Shown: positions 10,835 to 24,086, numbered from the stretch's first letter. The stretch: 64,000 nt of DNA from Beroe ovata (GCA_946803715.1 CAMPET010000081.1:1-64000); one strand, 5' to 3'. Notes: a model not told the origin generated them from the letters alone. Translations and numbers: made by a program.

Positions 10835-12079
10835 TTATTGTCTCCCTTGTTGCCACTGTTGCTGCTGAATCATCTGAAATAGAACGTTATAAAAAATGTG
10901 GTTAATAAAGCAATCCTTACCGGCTCCCCGGACCATGAGTATTAAACAAAAAAAACTGGAAGTATGTGATCATGTAGCTCTGGAAAATGCAGGGAACCGA
11001 GATACATTCAATCGACTATTCCTGTTTCAGTCACAAGAAATAAACTCTCATTAAAAAACCTGGTTCCCCATGTTTTGTTGTTGCTGTTGCTGTTGTTGCT
11101 GTTGTTGTTGTTGTTGCTGCTGCTGGAGTTGCTGGTTACGGACATGCATGTTCTGTTGGAATTGCTGCTGTTGCTGTAGAGACATTCCTCGCTGCTGCAT
11201 TGCCATCTAAATAGCATAAGAATGTGTTATCTTGTTATGTACGCGGGCCGAACTAGCCAATAAAGCAATAAGAGTATTAGAGGCTAGATCATGATTTGTA
11301 TGATCCATGATGAAACCTGCATCTGATGTTGTTGTTGTTGCTGTTGCAACATCATCTCGTCGTTTCTGGTCATCCCCTGCATCCCCATGGGTCTAATCTG
11401 CATGCCAGGGGGCTGCCCTGGTTGCTGTTGCTGCTGTTGAATCATCTGAGTTTGAGGCACCATATGGCCCGCCTGGCGAGGCGGCATCTGACCCTGCTGC
11501 ATCATCTGTCCTGGTTGAGCCATCATTTGACCCATCATCTGTCCTTGCATCTGCTGAATCTGACCTGGCATTCCTTGAACTGGTCCTGAGTGAATTCAGC
11601 TTAGGCAGGAACAGAATACAGCAATGAGGGAAAATTTAGATCTCTCTATCAATTTTTGAAATGTTCTTTTGAGTCTTAGACACACTCATTTGAAATTGGT
11701 GAGGTTGCATCTGTTGTAAATTCATCTGTGCAGGCTGCATCGTCATTCTCTGGTTCATCTGTGGCTGGGGTTGTCCTGTATTCATCATCTGAGTTGGCGG
11801 GCCTTGCCGTAACATCCGGGGATTCTATAGGACATGGCAGCATTATGAGGGTTATTAGAAATGAGATTATAAAAAATGACCTCTAAGAACTATCATCATT
11901 GGCATTGACCATGCCAGGACCGTGATATGTAGCCAGTATCACTCTGTATCATTACCTGCTGCATCTGTTGGTGCTGCTGAGCCATTATGTTCTGAACACT
12001 GATGCTGTTCCCAGTATTACCAGCCTGCATGGTTCCGGGTCTGATGTTTTGTGGCAACATGTTGCCAGATGACTGGCCT

Positions 12080-12115
<36 letters not shown>

Positions 12116-15097
12116 AATTTCAGTGCAAGATCCTCTTGAAATTTAGTCTGGAAAAGAAATAGTTCAGACAGAACTCATCAAAAGGCATACCTACGGATTA
12201 TTTTTTGGAGACTACGTAGATAACCTTCTCCCGAAATTCTCACTTGAGCATATGGGTATATTCCCATAATGGTCTTGAGTTTTGAACTGAAGAACATGAA
12301 GGCTTGCTCTTTCTTTCCATTTCCAAGAGACACCGTGATCAAACCACAGTCTTCGGCACTTGAAAATGCATTCTCAATCTGAGGGATGTGACTTAGAGCT
12401 AGATTATCATACAATCGTAGACAAGGTAGACATGGATTTAAGTATAAAAAGAAGAAGAGTATGTGTGAGGATTACAATGACAAGACCTGCTGTTTGGCAT
12501 TCTCCTGATTCTGATCGTTGTTCGGATTAAGTGAAATGTAAAGCTTTGCACCCTTCTTGGTTTCTTTGAGAGATGGCTAATGGAAAAAAAGGTCAGTTAC
12601 TTTCTTATTCAAACGGTTTAGAAGTGCGTGTAGCATAAACACATGAGAGATGGGATGACCAACGCCATCTTACCGGAATATTCCCAGCAATGAAAGTGAA
12701 CTCAGCTCTGTCTGGCCAGGACAGGATTCCTTTTATCTGTTCAGACTGTTGAGCTCCTTCATCCACAGCAATACTGCTCTGCACTATTACTGGTGAATTC
12801 TGACCTCCTGTTCCTGGGAGGAAATATAAATTTATGCGCAAACATACACTACTGTATTCCATAGGTTACAGATTACTGAACAGTACATCTAATGAAAATG
12901 CTTCTCTTTTACTACACCTACCCCAACACTCGAGATGTCCATTCCACACAACTGATCTTTTGTTCTGTGGTGGGCCACTGCCCATCACCCCAATTTGAGT
13001 TGGTTGGGCTGCTGAATGAGGTGGAAGCTGCTGTTGTCTTTGAGCTTGCATTTGTTGTAGCTGCTGCTGTCGTTCCATATTTTGTTGGTGCTGTGGTGGG
13101 AGCAGGATATAATATTTCATGAATGGGATGAATAAGCTATGCTTTCTTGCCACAGCATGTTCTTAATCATTAATAACCCACCTGGTCATGCACTGTTGGG
13201 CCAGAGTTTGGATTATTCATCATACCAGGTCCACCACTCCCTGGTCCCATCATTGGATGCTGCTGTCCGGCATGAATTATATTCCCCTGGTGGAATTGTC
13301 GCTGCATCATGGCAGCGTGGCCTGGCTGCCCCATGCCTCCCATGTGGGCCTGCTGCTGGGACAGCATTTGACCAGGTTGCTGCATCACAACCACGGGTCC
13401 TGACATTGGGCGCTGGTGCTGTTGTGGCACTAAGCCTGCTGGCATCTGCCCAGGAGCTACCATCCTCACATTGGAATGATTGAATGTTGCAGAGTCGGAG
13501 TAGTGAGAATGAGGGATTTCAGGTGCAGTCAATTGTTCTCCACCTGGACCAACAACTCCACCTAAATACAGTGAAATAAGGCAGGTGGACGACTAGCATT
13601 AGAACAGCTTTAGCATAATATGATGGATTGATGGAATTTGGATGCTTAGGTACCAATTTCTCTTGGGGATGGAGTGTTGAGATTCATGTCGATGAGAGAG
13701 GGGCCACATCCTGCCATAGTGTGTGGTGAAGGGGTGCACCAATTCGGATTACTATTCGTTGCACTGTCATTTTTTGTTCTGCGCTGTTCTATTTCAATTC
13801 ATTATTATACAGGGAATCTCATGTCAGCAACAAACTGAGAATTATTGAAAAAATTCATGCACACCCTACTTTTTGCAGGGGAGACAGTCTGCTGTTTTAC
13901 AACAAGGTTTGCTTCTAGTTGTTCTGGAAAGGGAAGAGTCCATCCTGATATCAAAACCATGTGATTTGCATCAACTAAATGTTCTTTAGAGGTGTTATCA
14001 TCTGGACAACCCTGTAGAGAAATGATACAGAATGTCCCATCAGAGTATAATTTCTAGGAACATCAAAAAACGATATTAAATCACTCACAGCTTCAAATAT
14101 TTTTCTAAGGTTGTCATTTTTCCTTGGAGAAATGACAGAGAGCTTGATGTCTCTATCAGCCATACACTTAGCAAGATTTTCACAAGTGTAAGTTGTGTAT
14201 TTCTGACTAAACTGACATGGTACAAGATAGGGAGAGTTGTGACCGACCAGAATACAGATTTTCTTTATTTTGATCCTGAATAAAGGTTATGAATTTCAAA
14301 TTCACAAATTCTATTGCTACTTTCTCAAAAATCTTCTAAAAATTTCAATGATACAAACATGCTTAACATTCTAGGCAAATAAGGTACACTTATATACAAC
14401 ATAAACTTTTTATTTGGACGAGTCTGTTCCATTTCATCAAAGATCTCCATTGCAACTCCCATACCATCGACCACAAAAGCTTGGCTTTCTGTACCACCAC
14501 CCTCAAACCTTGAAATATGAGCTTCATAAGAATACAAGTACGCACATGAAGGATTATAATTAGATGCAAATTAAAGTTATGGTAGACAGATAACCAACTT
14601 GATAGATTTTATCTGATTTTGAAAAGTTGATAGTTCATGAGTTGGTGGCAAACATGTGACACATTCACTTGTCCCAGGGGCATTAGTTCCATACAAAACA
14701 AGTCCATATTGCTGCACTGGATACTGAAAAATCACCTGATTAATCACCAAAGTGCTGTATATCAAAATTATTGAAAGTTGAAATTTGAATCCATATACAC
14801 TTACTTCCCCAAATAACTTACTTCCCCAAATAATCCAGTGCTTGATGCATTGGAAGTTGATTGCCTGAGACACAAATCATTAATTGTTTGAGCATTGATC
14901 CAAATATCTCAGGCCCACAGTATCGTATCAAAGAAGGGTTACAATTACACAAGTACTTACACAAGAAACTTGTTCAAATAGCTATATTTCAGTGCATTGA
15001 AATGAGAGAATAAATTAGCTGTATCTTCCAGGATAAAGACAATGTCAACATTTTCCAATTGAATTTCTTGTTGTTGGCTGCGCTGAGCTGATGTCAT
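10835..15097 (-). CDS. MED25: Mediator complex subunit 25
   Basis: Seventeen exons, all in phase, giving 856 residues: 14961-15097, 14822-14864, 14599-14723, 14407-14508, 14089-14275, 13870-14011, 13654-13788, 13182-13561, 12922-13090, 12674-12813, 12487-12576, 12244-12378, 11956-12147, 11686-11824, 11317-11585, 11060-11206, 10835-10873. MED25 links activators to RNA polymerase II through Mediator. Exons 1-6 encode the VWA domain that docks to Mediator (VDIVFILEDTANL, QYGLVLYGT, FEGGGTES, LSVISPRKN, HMVLISGW). Exons 9-12 encode the activator-binding ACID domain (VVWNGHLE, FFSSKLKTIMGIYPY). The rest is Gln, Met and Pro-rich, with CAG/CAA-encoded polyglutamine in exons 13 and 16. A tandem duplication of the donor after exon 2 creates two GTAAGT sites 17 bases apart; using the second would shift frame. 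Confidence 0.95.
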
Positions 15098-15477
15098 TTA
15101 TCACATTTCAATGACTATCCATTTGTAAATGCTGTTACTCACAAATTAGTGAAGCATCTGCTAACTATTAATATCCTTGAGTTGGAGTAGTGGGGTGTTT
15201 TGTAGCAGTCGCATGAGAAATCAAGAATTGGAATTTCTGATAACGCACAGATGCAACAAGTGAAACAGTCGTTTTTTGGTGAGTTAAACTTTTCAGTGTG
15301 ACATACACCATCTTCAGTTCTGTAAATATTTTATTGGTGATCAAATTTGCAATAATCANATTGAATTTCTTGTTGTTGGCTGCGCTGAGCTGCTGTCATT
15401 TATCACATTTCAATGACTATCCATTTGTAAATGCTGTTACTCACAAATTAGTGAAACATCTGCTAACTATTAATATC
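15059..15477. repeat. Direct duplication of the MED25 first-exon region around a single N
   Basis: 15059-15176 recurs almost exactly at 15360-15477. The second copy starts immediately after an isolated N at 15359. The copy includes the first 39 coding bases of MED25, with the start codon altered by an A-to-C change (CTGTC for ATGTC on the minus-strand complement). Likely an allelic or assembly duplication rather than a second gene. Confidence 0.85.
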
Positions 15478-16663
15478 GTGGGAGTGTAAAATGTAAATAT
15501 TTTATTTTCATAGAAATGTATAATAATGGGGAAATTCTGTGCACATGTTGCAATCTTTGAACTGAAAGATTGGGGTCATGCAACGTGGAAACCGGAAATT
15601 CTTTTGAATATAATATAATAGAAAAGTAATTTGAAAAATTTTGACAAAGATAAGTACAGATACCCCAACTTGAATCAACTTGGATGATATTGCTTATTGC
15701 TTACTCTAAGAACAGACCCTTGTAACAATGTTAACACAGATGTGCATTTATAAGTTGATGAAGTAAAATTTAAAAGTTGAATTTATCATAATTATTATTA
15801 ACTCCATATGCCGATTTTGTAAATGAAGTTCATGCAACATTTTGTTTGAACATGAATAAATAAATGACATTAAGATCACTCATCACTGTTGCATATTTCA
15901 AATCATATGGAGGAGACTGGAAAAGTTAAATTATAAATCAAATTAGAGAATAGAGCTCTTAACCAGTCTATGATCGATTGTTTAGTCTTTTTTACTATTA
16001 GCATGATCACTTTCACAACACAAATGACATTGATTTAAAATTTTCATGTTTCGAATAAATAAATTGTGGCGCGCGCGCCGCGAAATAATATTTGCGCGCG
16101 CCACTAAATAATATTTGCGCGCGCAATGTTTTATTTGCTGTGTTCATTTTCATTTTTGAAAATTTTTGCTAACAGCTAGAGCTAAACAAAAATTTTATAC
16201 GAAATTTAATATGAAATTTTCGGCAGGCCGTATTTTTCTATTAATGAGCACTGCGCTGATGATATGTCAATTATTTACTGCTGCTAATTGTTTACTGCCG
16301 TTAAATATTTCATATTTCCATTGCCATAATTTATAGATTTCAACCTATTCCTATTGATTCTTTAATCCATAACTTTTTAGTTTTTACTTAATTACTTTTA
16401 TGTCAAATGGAAAATGCGACCCAATCTTAAGTGTCAATGAATCTTCAGCATCAATGAATTTTGAATGTGCCTCTTTATGGTTATTGGTTAATATTTCAAT
16501 TTAGGTTGATGAATCATGTGAATAAAAACCAAAATTAAGTGTCTTAGATGATTGAACGTTGTAGACAGTGATACATAAATAAAGTGCCTATTTTACATAT
16601 TTTATGAAATAAAAATAAGCAATATTCATTATTGTAAGTGCTCTCTAATATTCAGATTGAAAG
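15478..16663. other. Intergenic between MED25 and the ZIP gene
   Basis: AT-rich divergent-promoter region: MED25 reads left and the ZIP gene reads right. It holds a palindromic GC-alternating cluster at 16070-16125 with AAATAATATTTG between GCGCGCG runs, set in otherwise AT-rich DNA. No coding exon recognised. Confidence 0.6.
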
Positions 16664-19600
16664 ATGCTTATCATCATTGTTGCAACTTTGATACACGCCC
16701 ACTCCTATGTAGTTGAAGGTAATTGAATGGAGGAAAAATAAGATATGTCCAGTTTTCAACAATTAGCATTCTCGTTCAATTGCTCAGTCCCTATCAGGTT
16801 CAGAATGCCCAGAAGATACACCTTACTATTGCTTTGATCAAAATAGTGCTGAGTTCTGCTATGAGGGTGGAGTTGACCTTTGTTACTGCACTGGTATGAA
16901 TACTCCGTTTTTCACGATGAATTGCTTAGAATATCTTAGTTATCTTGGTTAAATCTGTTCATAATATCTTAACTTTCCTAGACACTGACAACCTTGGGGC
17001 CAGCAGTCCTCCAGATGTCCTGTGGGATGATGAAGCTGGAATTTGCCAGAGTTCAGCCAGATCAATGTGTCTTGAGTATAAAGAACACCTCAGGGCCTTC
17101 TACAAGTAAGTGGTCTGGCACTGAAGAAATGATAAATGAATGAGTGATTTTGACATGGCTGTAGGTACTCTTAAAAATAGCAAATAAAAATTTAGTAGGA
17201 CCTTTAGGGTAAAAACTTTTGCTTAACATCATGGACAGTCTCTACTATGATAATACAAAACTGGATATTTCATTTGATCAGGGGATCATGTTATGATGAA
17301 AAGGGCTGTAATGATGCATCTTTGACCTGGATGCAAGATGGAACTCATCCTGCTTCATGTACAGACACTGAAACAGTGAGTTCATGCCTAAATACCACCT
17401 TACATTTTTGTGGTCTTCACCTCATACCAACACTTCCAGCACCTCAGGCTTGTTTGGATTGCCACATTCTCCTTAACTGTTGTTGTTGACAGTCAAATCC
17501 CCCCTGCAGCTACAATACCAATGTGAGCGAATAGAGCATGCCTCCTGGGACAGTGAGACTGGAGAGTGCACATGCGAAGATCCTGGTGCAGAGTTTCACG
17601 GTGATCACTGTCACGGGGGAAGTGAGGATCATGAGGATGACGTATCTGTGTCTAAAAAGTGGGGTTATGGTATCATTGCCTCTGCTATCATCAGGTCTTC
17701 AACATGTTCAATTTCTTAGATTCCAATTTCCCGCTTTACAACATAAACTGATGTTAAATAATTTCGTTTCCCCCAGTGTTTTTGCTATATTTGGTGTCAT
17801 GGTTGTGCTGTTAAGGGAGAAGTGGTGGTATCAGCATGTTCTATCCACTATGGTTGCCCTGGCCATGGGGTGTTTGTTGAGTGACGCAATCTTGCATCTT
17901 ATTCCATTGGTAAATGATACTTTTGTAATTTCTTTTGCATATGTATACACTATACGTTCAATCATTCATCAACTCCATTCACATTTTTTGATGACCAAGT
18001 GAGCATCTCCTATACCAAAACCGCAGTCTCTTGGCCTGCACAACCACGAGGAAGGAGAAGGTCATGAGGATCATGGTCATGAGGATCATGGTCATGAGGA
18101 GGATCGTGGATCACCATCTGAACGGACCATTACCGTTGCTATTACTCTCGGGGTTTACTTGTTCCTACTGTTTGAGAAAGCTATCAAATACCTGATTCCC
18201 CATCAGCACAGTCACGTGAGTTTAGATCTCTGATTTTGTGATTGGAACTTTCGACTTACCCCCAAAGCTATTCTTTAGGAGCTTATAGTATGAATCGTGT
18301 GATTATCGCGTCTGTTCACTACCCTGTTATATCGTATTATAGTGCCCTTGGTTGTCAATAAAACGAGAATATTGTGTAGTTGTGTGAATGGTTAATTGGT
18401 TGATAACCATTGGATTTGATTACGATTACGCTTGTGTTTATCGCATACACAATGATAAGGTAGCACCACAGCACTGCCTCTCTCTCACACACCCAAACTT
18501 TTCAATAGAAACACTCGACCCCCTCCTCTTATGATAGTTACCATGGTTTGTGCATCACGAAATTCAATTTCGGACACTCAATCTTGGGTAATTTCTCGCT
18601 CCGTTGATCATGGCCCATAACGGTATAATAAGAGCGCAACTCTTCGAACCAATATTTTGATTTGAAACATGTAGATTTGAGGTAAATAACTATACGAAGT
18701 AGCGTTTCTCTGGTATTCTGATCCTAGGATACGATCCAAGCCGCAGTAGATAATATGCAGTTGCAGGACTTGTTTACCAACACTGAATATCAGATTATCT
18801 GATATTATGAACCATTGCATTGTGTCAACCAGTGAATGATATGTACAACATGTTAAAATGTGTGCTGTTTATAATCGTTCTGTTTACAATCGTGCTGTTA
18901 ACATGCGTGGTTTGTTATCATTTTTCTTCTCTACCTGGTAATGTTAACAGATATGCGGTGTTATATTTTGCAAATTATAGTGCGTGTTTTTACAGGGAGG
19001 AGAGGTTCACGAAAATACAGTGGTCACCGAAAAATCCAAGGTAATTCAGAACCCTGTGATTTATCTTTGAAGAGCGCCCAATGCAAGGCGTATTGTTTTT
19101 TGTCAGACATCAGCATTATAAATGAACTCTTCGTATTGTACTTATTATTATGCTTCGTATACTACTCTTCAAATTAACATTTAATTTACTAGAATTTATA
19201 TCATATTCTTAGGACACTACATTTTTTTTGTTTATGAAAGTGTGACCATTCTCTAAAACCTTTTACTAAAAGGGGTGGAGGACCGAAGTCGGCCCTCGTT
19301 GACCACTCTCAATTGTAAATATCCTGTCGTTCAGAAGGAGACACTGGAAAGTGATTCCAAAAGGATAAAAGCTGAAAATGAGGTTTTAGCTTATGCAATT
19401 TCATATGAAATCAACTTTACTTCAAATCAATTTTTCGCTAAAATTGAAAGATGCTGTTGCCTCAAATGTCAGTCGTTGAGTGCAAGCAATGTTGACATTG
19501 CTAAACAGTGATTCAGTTGATCAAGATTCAAGCATGACCGATAATGGTGATCATGATTGCAAATTCTGTTAAGATCCACGTGGTTCTAGGACATTGTATC

Positions 19601-22260
19601 ATGATACCAGATGTCCATTAATAGCCTTCACGGGATTCTCCAATGCCTTTTTTTAAACAGAAAGGTGATTGGGTAGGGAACAATGACTGCCGATTTGTTT
19701 TCAAGTGCTCGTTCACAAAATTAACGTTTTGTGTTGTTCCCAGTCACTCTCAACACCTCAATCGATAGGAAAACGCATCCTTGCGGTTGTTTTTGATATT
19801 TACGTTGAATCCAGTATGACTCGATGAGAAGTGAATCATGTACCCTTGACGGGTTTTCTAGTTTCTATATAGGATCAATGTACCATCATGCAACGGTTCT
19901 TTTTCAATAATCAACCAGATCAGTCCAATTCAAGCTCCTCCTACTCTTGATTGAGACCCGCTCATAGTTCATTAGTTCACTATCACAGGAGCAGGATAAG
20001 GGCGGTGCAGAGGCTGTGGAGTATGTTGAAATGGAGGATTCCAAACCTCCGTGTGACAGAAAGCGGTCCTTTGTCGACCATCTCCACGAGGTGGGTTTGT
20101 GCTGATGACACCATTGCTGTTCAGTCAATTTGCACGTGCTGTTCATGCGCAGTGGTGTCTATGTGTAGTGGACACTGGAAAGTGGTGTCTATGTGTAGTA
20201 GCGGTGTTGTCAAACTTTTAAATCTGAGGAGCACGTGCTAAAAATTTTCCCTCCCAATTATCTTCGTCCTTCATTGTGAAGTTAAATACCACCTCTACTG
20301 AAATCTAATAGGAAAGTCACTGCGGTTGCTAAGGCAACTAAAGTAGCCAGATGATCGAGATTATAAGATCCCTCCCTTCCACACATAGCCAATCAGAGGC
20401 CACCATTTCTGGCCGATCAGCCAATCAGAAGCCAAGACGGCGATGATTTTCAAAATGTGCACAAAACGCCATCGATACTGCGCGAAGCTACTGCGCGCAT
20501 TTTATCATCTACACTTTCTTGAATTGAAACAACTACCAACTTCGTACGATCATATCCTATTTGGAGCACTTAAATTAGATCATGGAATATTGACCATTAG
20601 CACGTCAGTCAGGGCCCGACCGGGGAAGCAATTTTAGGCCGGGGCCGGGAATGCCAAATTTGGCCGGGACTTGTTTTGACTTGTCTTTATTAAAACCCCG
20701 GTCCCGGTAACACTAACAATTTCGGCCGGGGCCGGGGAAAATGGGCGAAAATTTGGCCGGGCTGGGGCCGGGATTTCAAGATTCAATTCTGCCGGGGGCC
20801 AGGATTGCTATTTTTTTGCCGTGCCGTGCCGGGACCGCCGGACCGGGGCCCCGGTCGAGCCCTGACGTCAGTACTGTATGGTGATTGCTGAAACCCCCTC
20901 CCTTTTCATCATCTTTCAGTGTCACTAAGAGCAATTTGAAAACCCCTCCCCTTTGGCTGAAAACGTGGCGGCTCCCTTTTCCCCCTTATTTGCAATGACA
21001 TACTGTGTGCTCGATCAGTGATACATGTGAATCGTATTCTCAATTCTAGCCCCGGGGAGGGAAATAAAGCGTCCGTAAGCAGACAACGGTGCAATATCTT
21101 GATATGTTAGAGTCGTTTAAAATTGATGTCAAGAAATTAGAAATTGCACCTGTACAATATGTTTCGGAGTGGTGTCAACTGTCAAGATTGAGCCAAATCG
21201 GTGTAAAGGGAATGGGAGACGTGAAGATGACTTATTGAAATTATATCGTTTCATCGCGTGCCAAAATAGTGTGTCCTGCGTCGACCCACTTATATAGATA
21301 GTATTAGCTTATAAGGGGACAGGGTTATCCAATATGTAAACCGTTATTGCAATCACAGCATACTTCTGACAAGCAATGTAAGACTGCCGAATTACTTGAC
21401 ATGCAATAGTTTTAATGGCTTGTCTAAGGACCTGTGGGTCATGCTTGGAATTTTTCTCTTTCTTCACATCACAATATTGTATATGTACATCAGAGTATTG
21501 AATGATATATAGTGTGAGATAACACGATATAAATGTGAGATAATATCCAATATGAATTGGCACATAGCCAGCAAACAAGAGTTTGCTGACAGCTTTGCAG
21601 AATGCGGTGTCTATCCAGCGTTGTCAATACATACTGTATGGTTGGTGTCAATGACTGTGCTTCAGGAAGATGTTTCAACAAGGGATGGGTCTATCTGTTC
21701 AGTCGATTCAGTGGCCTGGATGATTATATTTGGTGAGTGGTAGAGCTAGTATAATAATGCTATAGTTGAAGTGAACGAGTACAGTAGTGTAGTGCGCTCT
21801 GCGTAACGCGACGTCGACAAGACCCCGGTTAATTATAACGAAACCCATCTATCACACTCTCAGGCGACGCTATGCATAACTTTGCAGACGGTTTGGTGAT
21901 GGGAGCTGCATTTTCCAGTTCCCTAGCAACGGGTCTAGCAACCAGTATTGCCGTGTTCTGCCACGAAGTGCCACATGAGCTTGGTAATCATGTTCATTTG
22001 TTATTGTTATACTAGAACACCCGTCAAGTGGTTATATGCTCCTCAGTTCAGAGCGACTGAGTGCTAGTTGGTTCACTCTTTTATCTAACACACTATTCCA
22101 TACCATGTGCAGTTTCCGTGTCACAATGATTATAGTCAGTTATTTTCAGGTGATTTCGCAGTCCTTCTAAACGCGGGAATGAAGGTCAAGTTCGCCATCC
22201 TGTTCAACTTCCTCTCGGCATGTACCTGCTTCCTTGGTCTTTTTGTGGGTCTTGCAATAG

Positions 22261-22303
<43 letters not shown>

Positions 22304-23763
22304 TATGTGGTTGTGTGTGTTTGTTTGTCTTTGTCTGTATGTCACTTATCTCCTCCCTTTTATTGGCATGTTACAATAGTCAATACAGTGATATAGCAGC
22401 GCCAATATTGCAGCTGGTAACAGCGAATTAAACCTCTCGTCCTTTGAAAGTATAGTATAGGATTTTTTATAGTATAGTATAGGACTTTCTATAATATAGT
22501 ATAGGACTTTCTATAATATAGTATAGGAGTTTCTATAGTATAGTATAGGACTTTCTATAGTATAGTATAGGACTTTCTTACCTCGTAACTGGACCCCTTC
22601 TAACGGTAGCGATTTCAGGTGAAAATGACACAGCGCAAAAATGGATTTTTGCCCTGACAGCTGGAATGTTCATTTACATTTCCTGTGTAGATCTGGTGAG
22701 CAGCTGATACAATACGGTCACAGGTCATGTAATTTACTTATCATGTAATTTACTTATCATTTACTTATCATGATATACGTGATATGAATTCGATAAAAGA
22801 TTTTCCTGAAAGGAGAACACGCGTTGCCTCAAAAGAAAATGATCCACTTATCAAATTTCATGTGGTAACCGGGGGGCACCAGTGAGTAAGTGTACAGACA
22901 ACATGCATAGTTACTCACGTGGTGGGTGGGTATCGAAATTTTCAAATACAGTTACTCACGTTACAGTTACTCATAGCAAATTTGTGGGAAAAGGGTGGTA
23001 TCTCAAGCCTTATGGAAATTACAGTTACTCCAATTGTGAGTAAGTGTAGAAAAAACCGCAAAATTAATTTGTGAAAATCGTAAAATACCATAGAATATGA
23101 ATTNGACAGAACGTTACGCTACGAGTCCTCCACAGTGGATACGATGATAATTTGAACTATGGAGCCTGATATATCGTTAAATCTCATCCCATATGGGATG
23201 TGAAGTAGTACCACCTTTTCGTGATTCAGATGTCATCAACTGTTGATGGGTATCGAAGGGTATCAGAATGAATTTCTGTAAAAATACTCTATAATGGTGC
23301 TATTCTGGCTAAGGAAGGTTTCGGAAGTGAAGTTCTTTTTGAAAATGAAGCCTCAAGCCATCACTTTCAGGGACAACGAAACGGTCACATTTACTTCCAT
23401 GTAATTTGGAAGGGGCGATAGAAAGTTTGTATGAAAACTTTAAAAAGCATATCTTGATTGACAACGCGCACGCGCGTCCGTTAAAGACATATGATCGATC
23501 AGTGACAGTGTACACATCTAGGCATTTAAGTATTCACTATTCAGTTTCCCAGTTGATTGATATCATCTGCCAATAATAATCTGTCATCGTGTCATTCTCT
23601 GCAGGTGCCAGAAATGCAGAAAGATTGTGAAAACTCGAAGAATCCTATCGTTTGTTTCGCTTTGCAACAAGTGGGGTTGATCTTAGGATTCATTATTATG
23701 TTTGTTATTGCTGTTTATGAGGAAGATATCATGAAAGTTGGTGGAGGAGACGGTGATCACTAG
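16664..23763 (+). CDS. ZIP (SLC39) zinc/metal transporter, LIV-1 subfamily
   Basis: Fourteen exons in phase, 516 residues: 16664-16718, 16798-16893, 16982-17105, 17282-17375, 17510-17694, 17777-17909, 18027-18215, 18996-19040, 19995-20090, 21666-21732, 21864-21983, 22150-22260, 22619-22695, 23605-23763. ZIPs move Zn, Fe or Mn into the cytosol. Seen: a signal peptide, a Cys-rich extracellular domain, TM1-TM2 ending [13 protein letters not shown], a His-rich loop ([15 protein letters not shown]), then [18 protein letters not shown] in TM4 and HEVPHELGD in TM5, the binuclear metal site. TM6-8 ([26 protein letters not shown]) read closest to ZIP8/ZIP14, but those have Glu in place of the first His of HEVPHELGD. 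The two small exons around 18996 and 19995 are the least certain. ATG follows closely on an ATATTCAG acceptor-like site. Confidence 0.92.
18216..19994. other. Long ZIP introns (with small exon 18996-19040)
   Basis: Intronic sequence on either side of a 45-bp exon. An open frame at 19275-19511 has no family resemblance and no consistent splice context. Nothing else recognised. Confidence 0.5.
20340..20470 (+). repeat. Dispersed repeat shared with 26330-26450
   Basis: The run CATAGCCAATCAGAGGCC, followed by ATTTCTGGCC and CAGCCAATCAGA, recurs in the same orientation at about 26366-26420. It contains paired CCAAT boxes. It sits inside a ZIP intron here. Confidence 0.7.
20610..20864. mobile_element. 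hAT-type MITE with 8-bp target site duplication
   Basis: A 255-bp GC-rich element in an intron of the ZIP gene. Left end CAGGGCCCGACCGGGG and right end CCCCGGTCGAGCCCTG are inverted repeats with one mismatch. Both sides are flanked by the same 8 bases ACGTCAGT (20602-20609 and 20865-20872). TIRs starting CAG with an 8-bp duplication are the hallmark of hAT transposons. The interior is low-complexity GGCCGGG and has no open frame, so it is non-autonomous. Confidence 0.92.
20873..21665. other. ZIP intron, no gene seen
   Basis: Intronic. 20880-21090 is rich in CCCCTCCC runs and includes GGGAGGGAAATAAAG, also found at 26758-26771, so part is repeat-derived. No coding exon. Confidence 0.5.
22262..22300 (+). 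repeat. (GT)n microsatellite
   Basis: About 19 GT units starting right at the donor of ZIP exon 12 (the intron begins GTTTGTGTGT). Confidence 0.95.
22450..22578. repeat. Minisatellite of TATAGGACTTTC units
   Basis: About four to five copies of a roughly 29-bp AT-rich unit containing AGTATAGGACTTTCTATA, lying in a ZIP intron. Confidence 0.9.
22696..23604. other. Last ZIP intron, no gene seen
   Basis: Intronic AT-rich sequence with degenerate CAGTTACTCAC repeats near 22910-23040 and one isolated N at 23104 without an obvious flanking duplication. Confidence 0.5.
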
Positions 23764-23831
23764 TAGCTTGTAAAACTCATCAATTTTTTATGTTTTATGT
23801 TATACATTTTAGATATCAGATAGATATAAAT

Positions 23832-24011
23832 CAGGGCGCTGGCAAGCGCCCGCAGCCACGGAAAGAAAATGGGCGTGGTCCCGGCCCGAAGGGCCGGGAG
23901 CACTGCCCGAGGCCCGAAGGGCCGAGGGCAGTGCTGGTTCGAAGTGATATGAACTTCCAAAGTAGTGGTGAAGTCATTCAGCGTGTTTTCAAAAACGCGC
24001 TTGCCAGCCCT
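23832..24011 (+). mobile_element. MITE family A (AGGGCGCTGGCAAGCGC ends)
   Basis: A 180-bp element just past the ZIP stop codon. It begins CAGGGCGCTGGCAAGCGCC and ends CGCGCTTGCCAGCCCT, imperfect inverted repeats in AT-rich flanks. The interior contains two palindromic blocks, CCCGGCCCGAAGGGCCGGG and GGCCCGAAGGGCC. An inverted copy is at 36394-36570, an end fragment at 36928-36957, and a truncated left end at 44594-44622. No open frame. Confidence 0.85.
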
Positions 24012-24086
24012 AATATATAAAAATCTACCAAATCGCCAAAATCGCGATTTTCACGCTATTATTAAACCATGTTAACGGAGTCTGTT

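Noticed and set aside
19275-19511. 78-codon open frame inside a ZIP intron
   Set aside because: No homology, no flanking splice sites in a compatible phase.
22107-22379. 90-codon plus-strand open frame
   Set aside because: Only its exon 22150-22260 is real (ZIP TM5-6); the remainder is intron read-through into the GT repeat.
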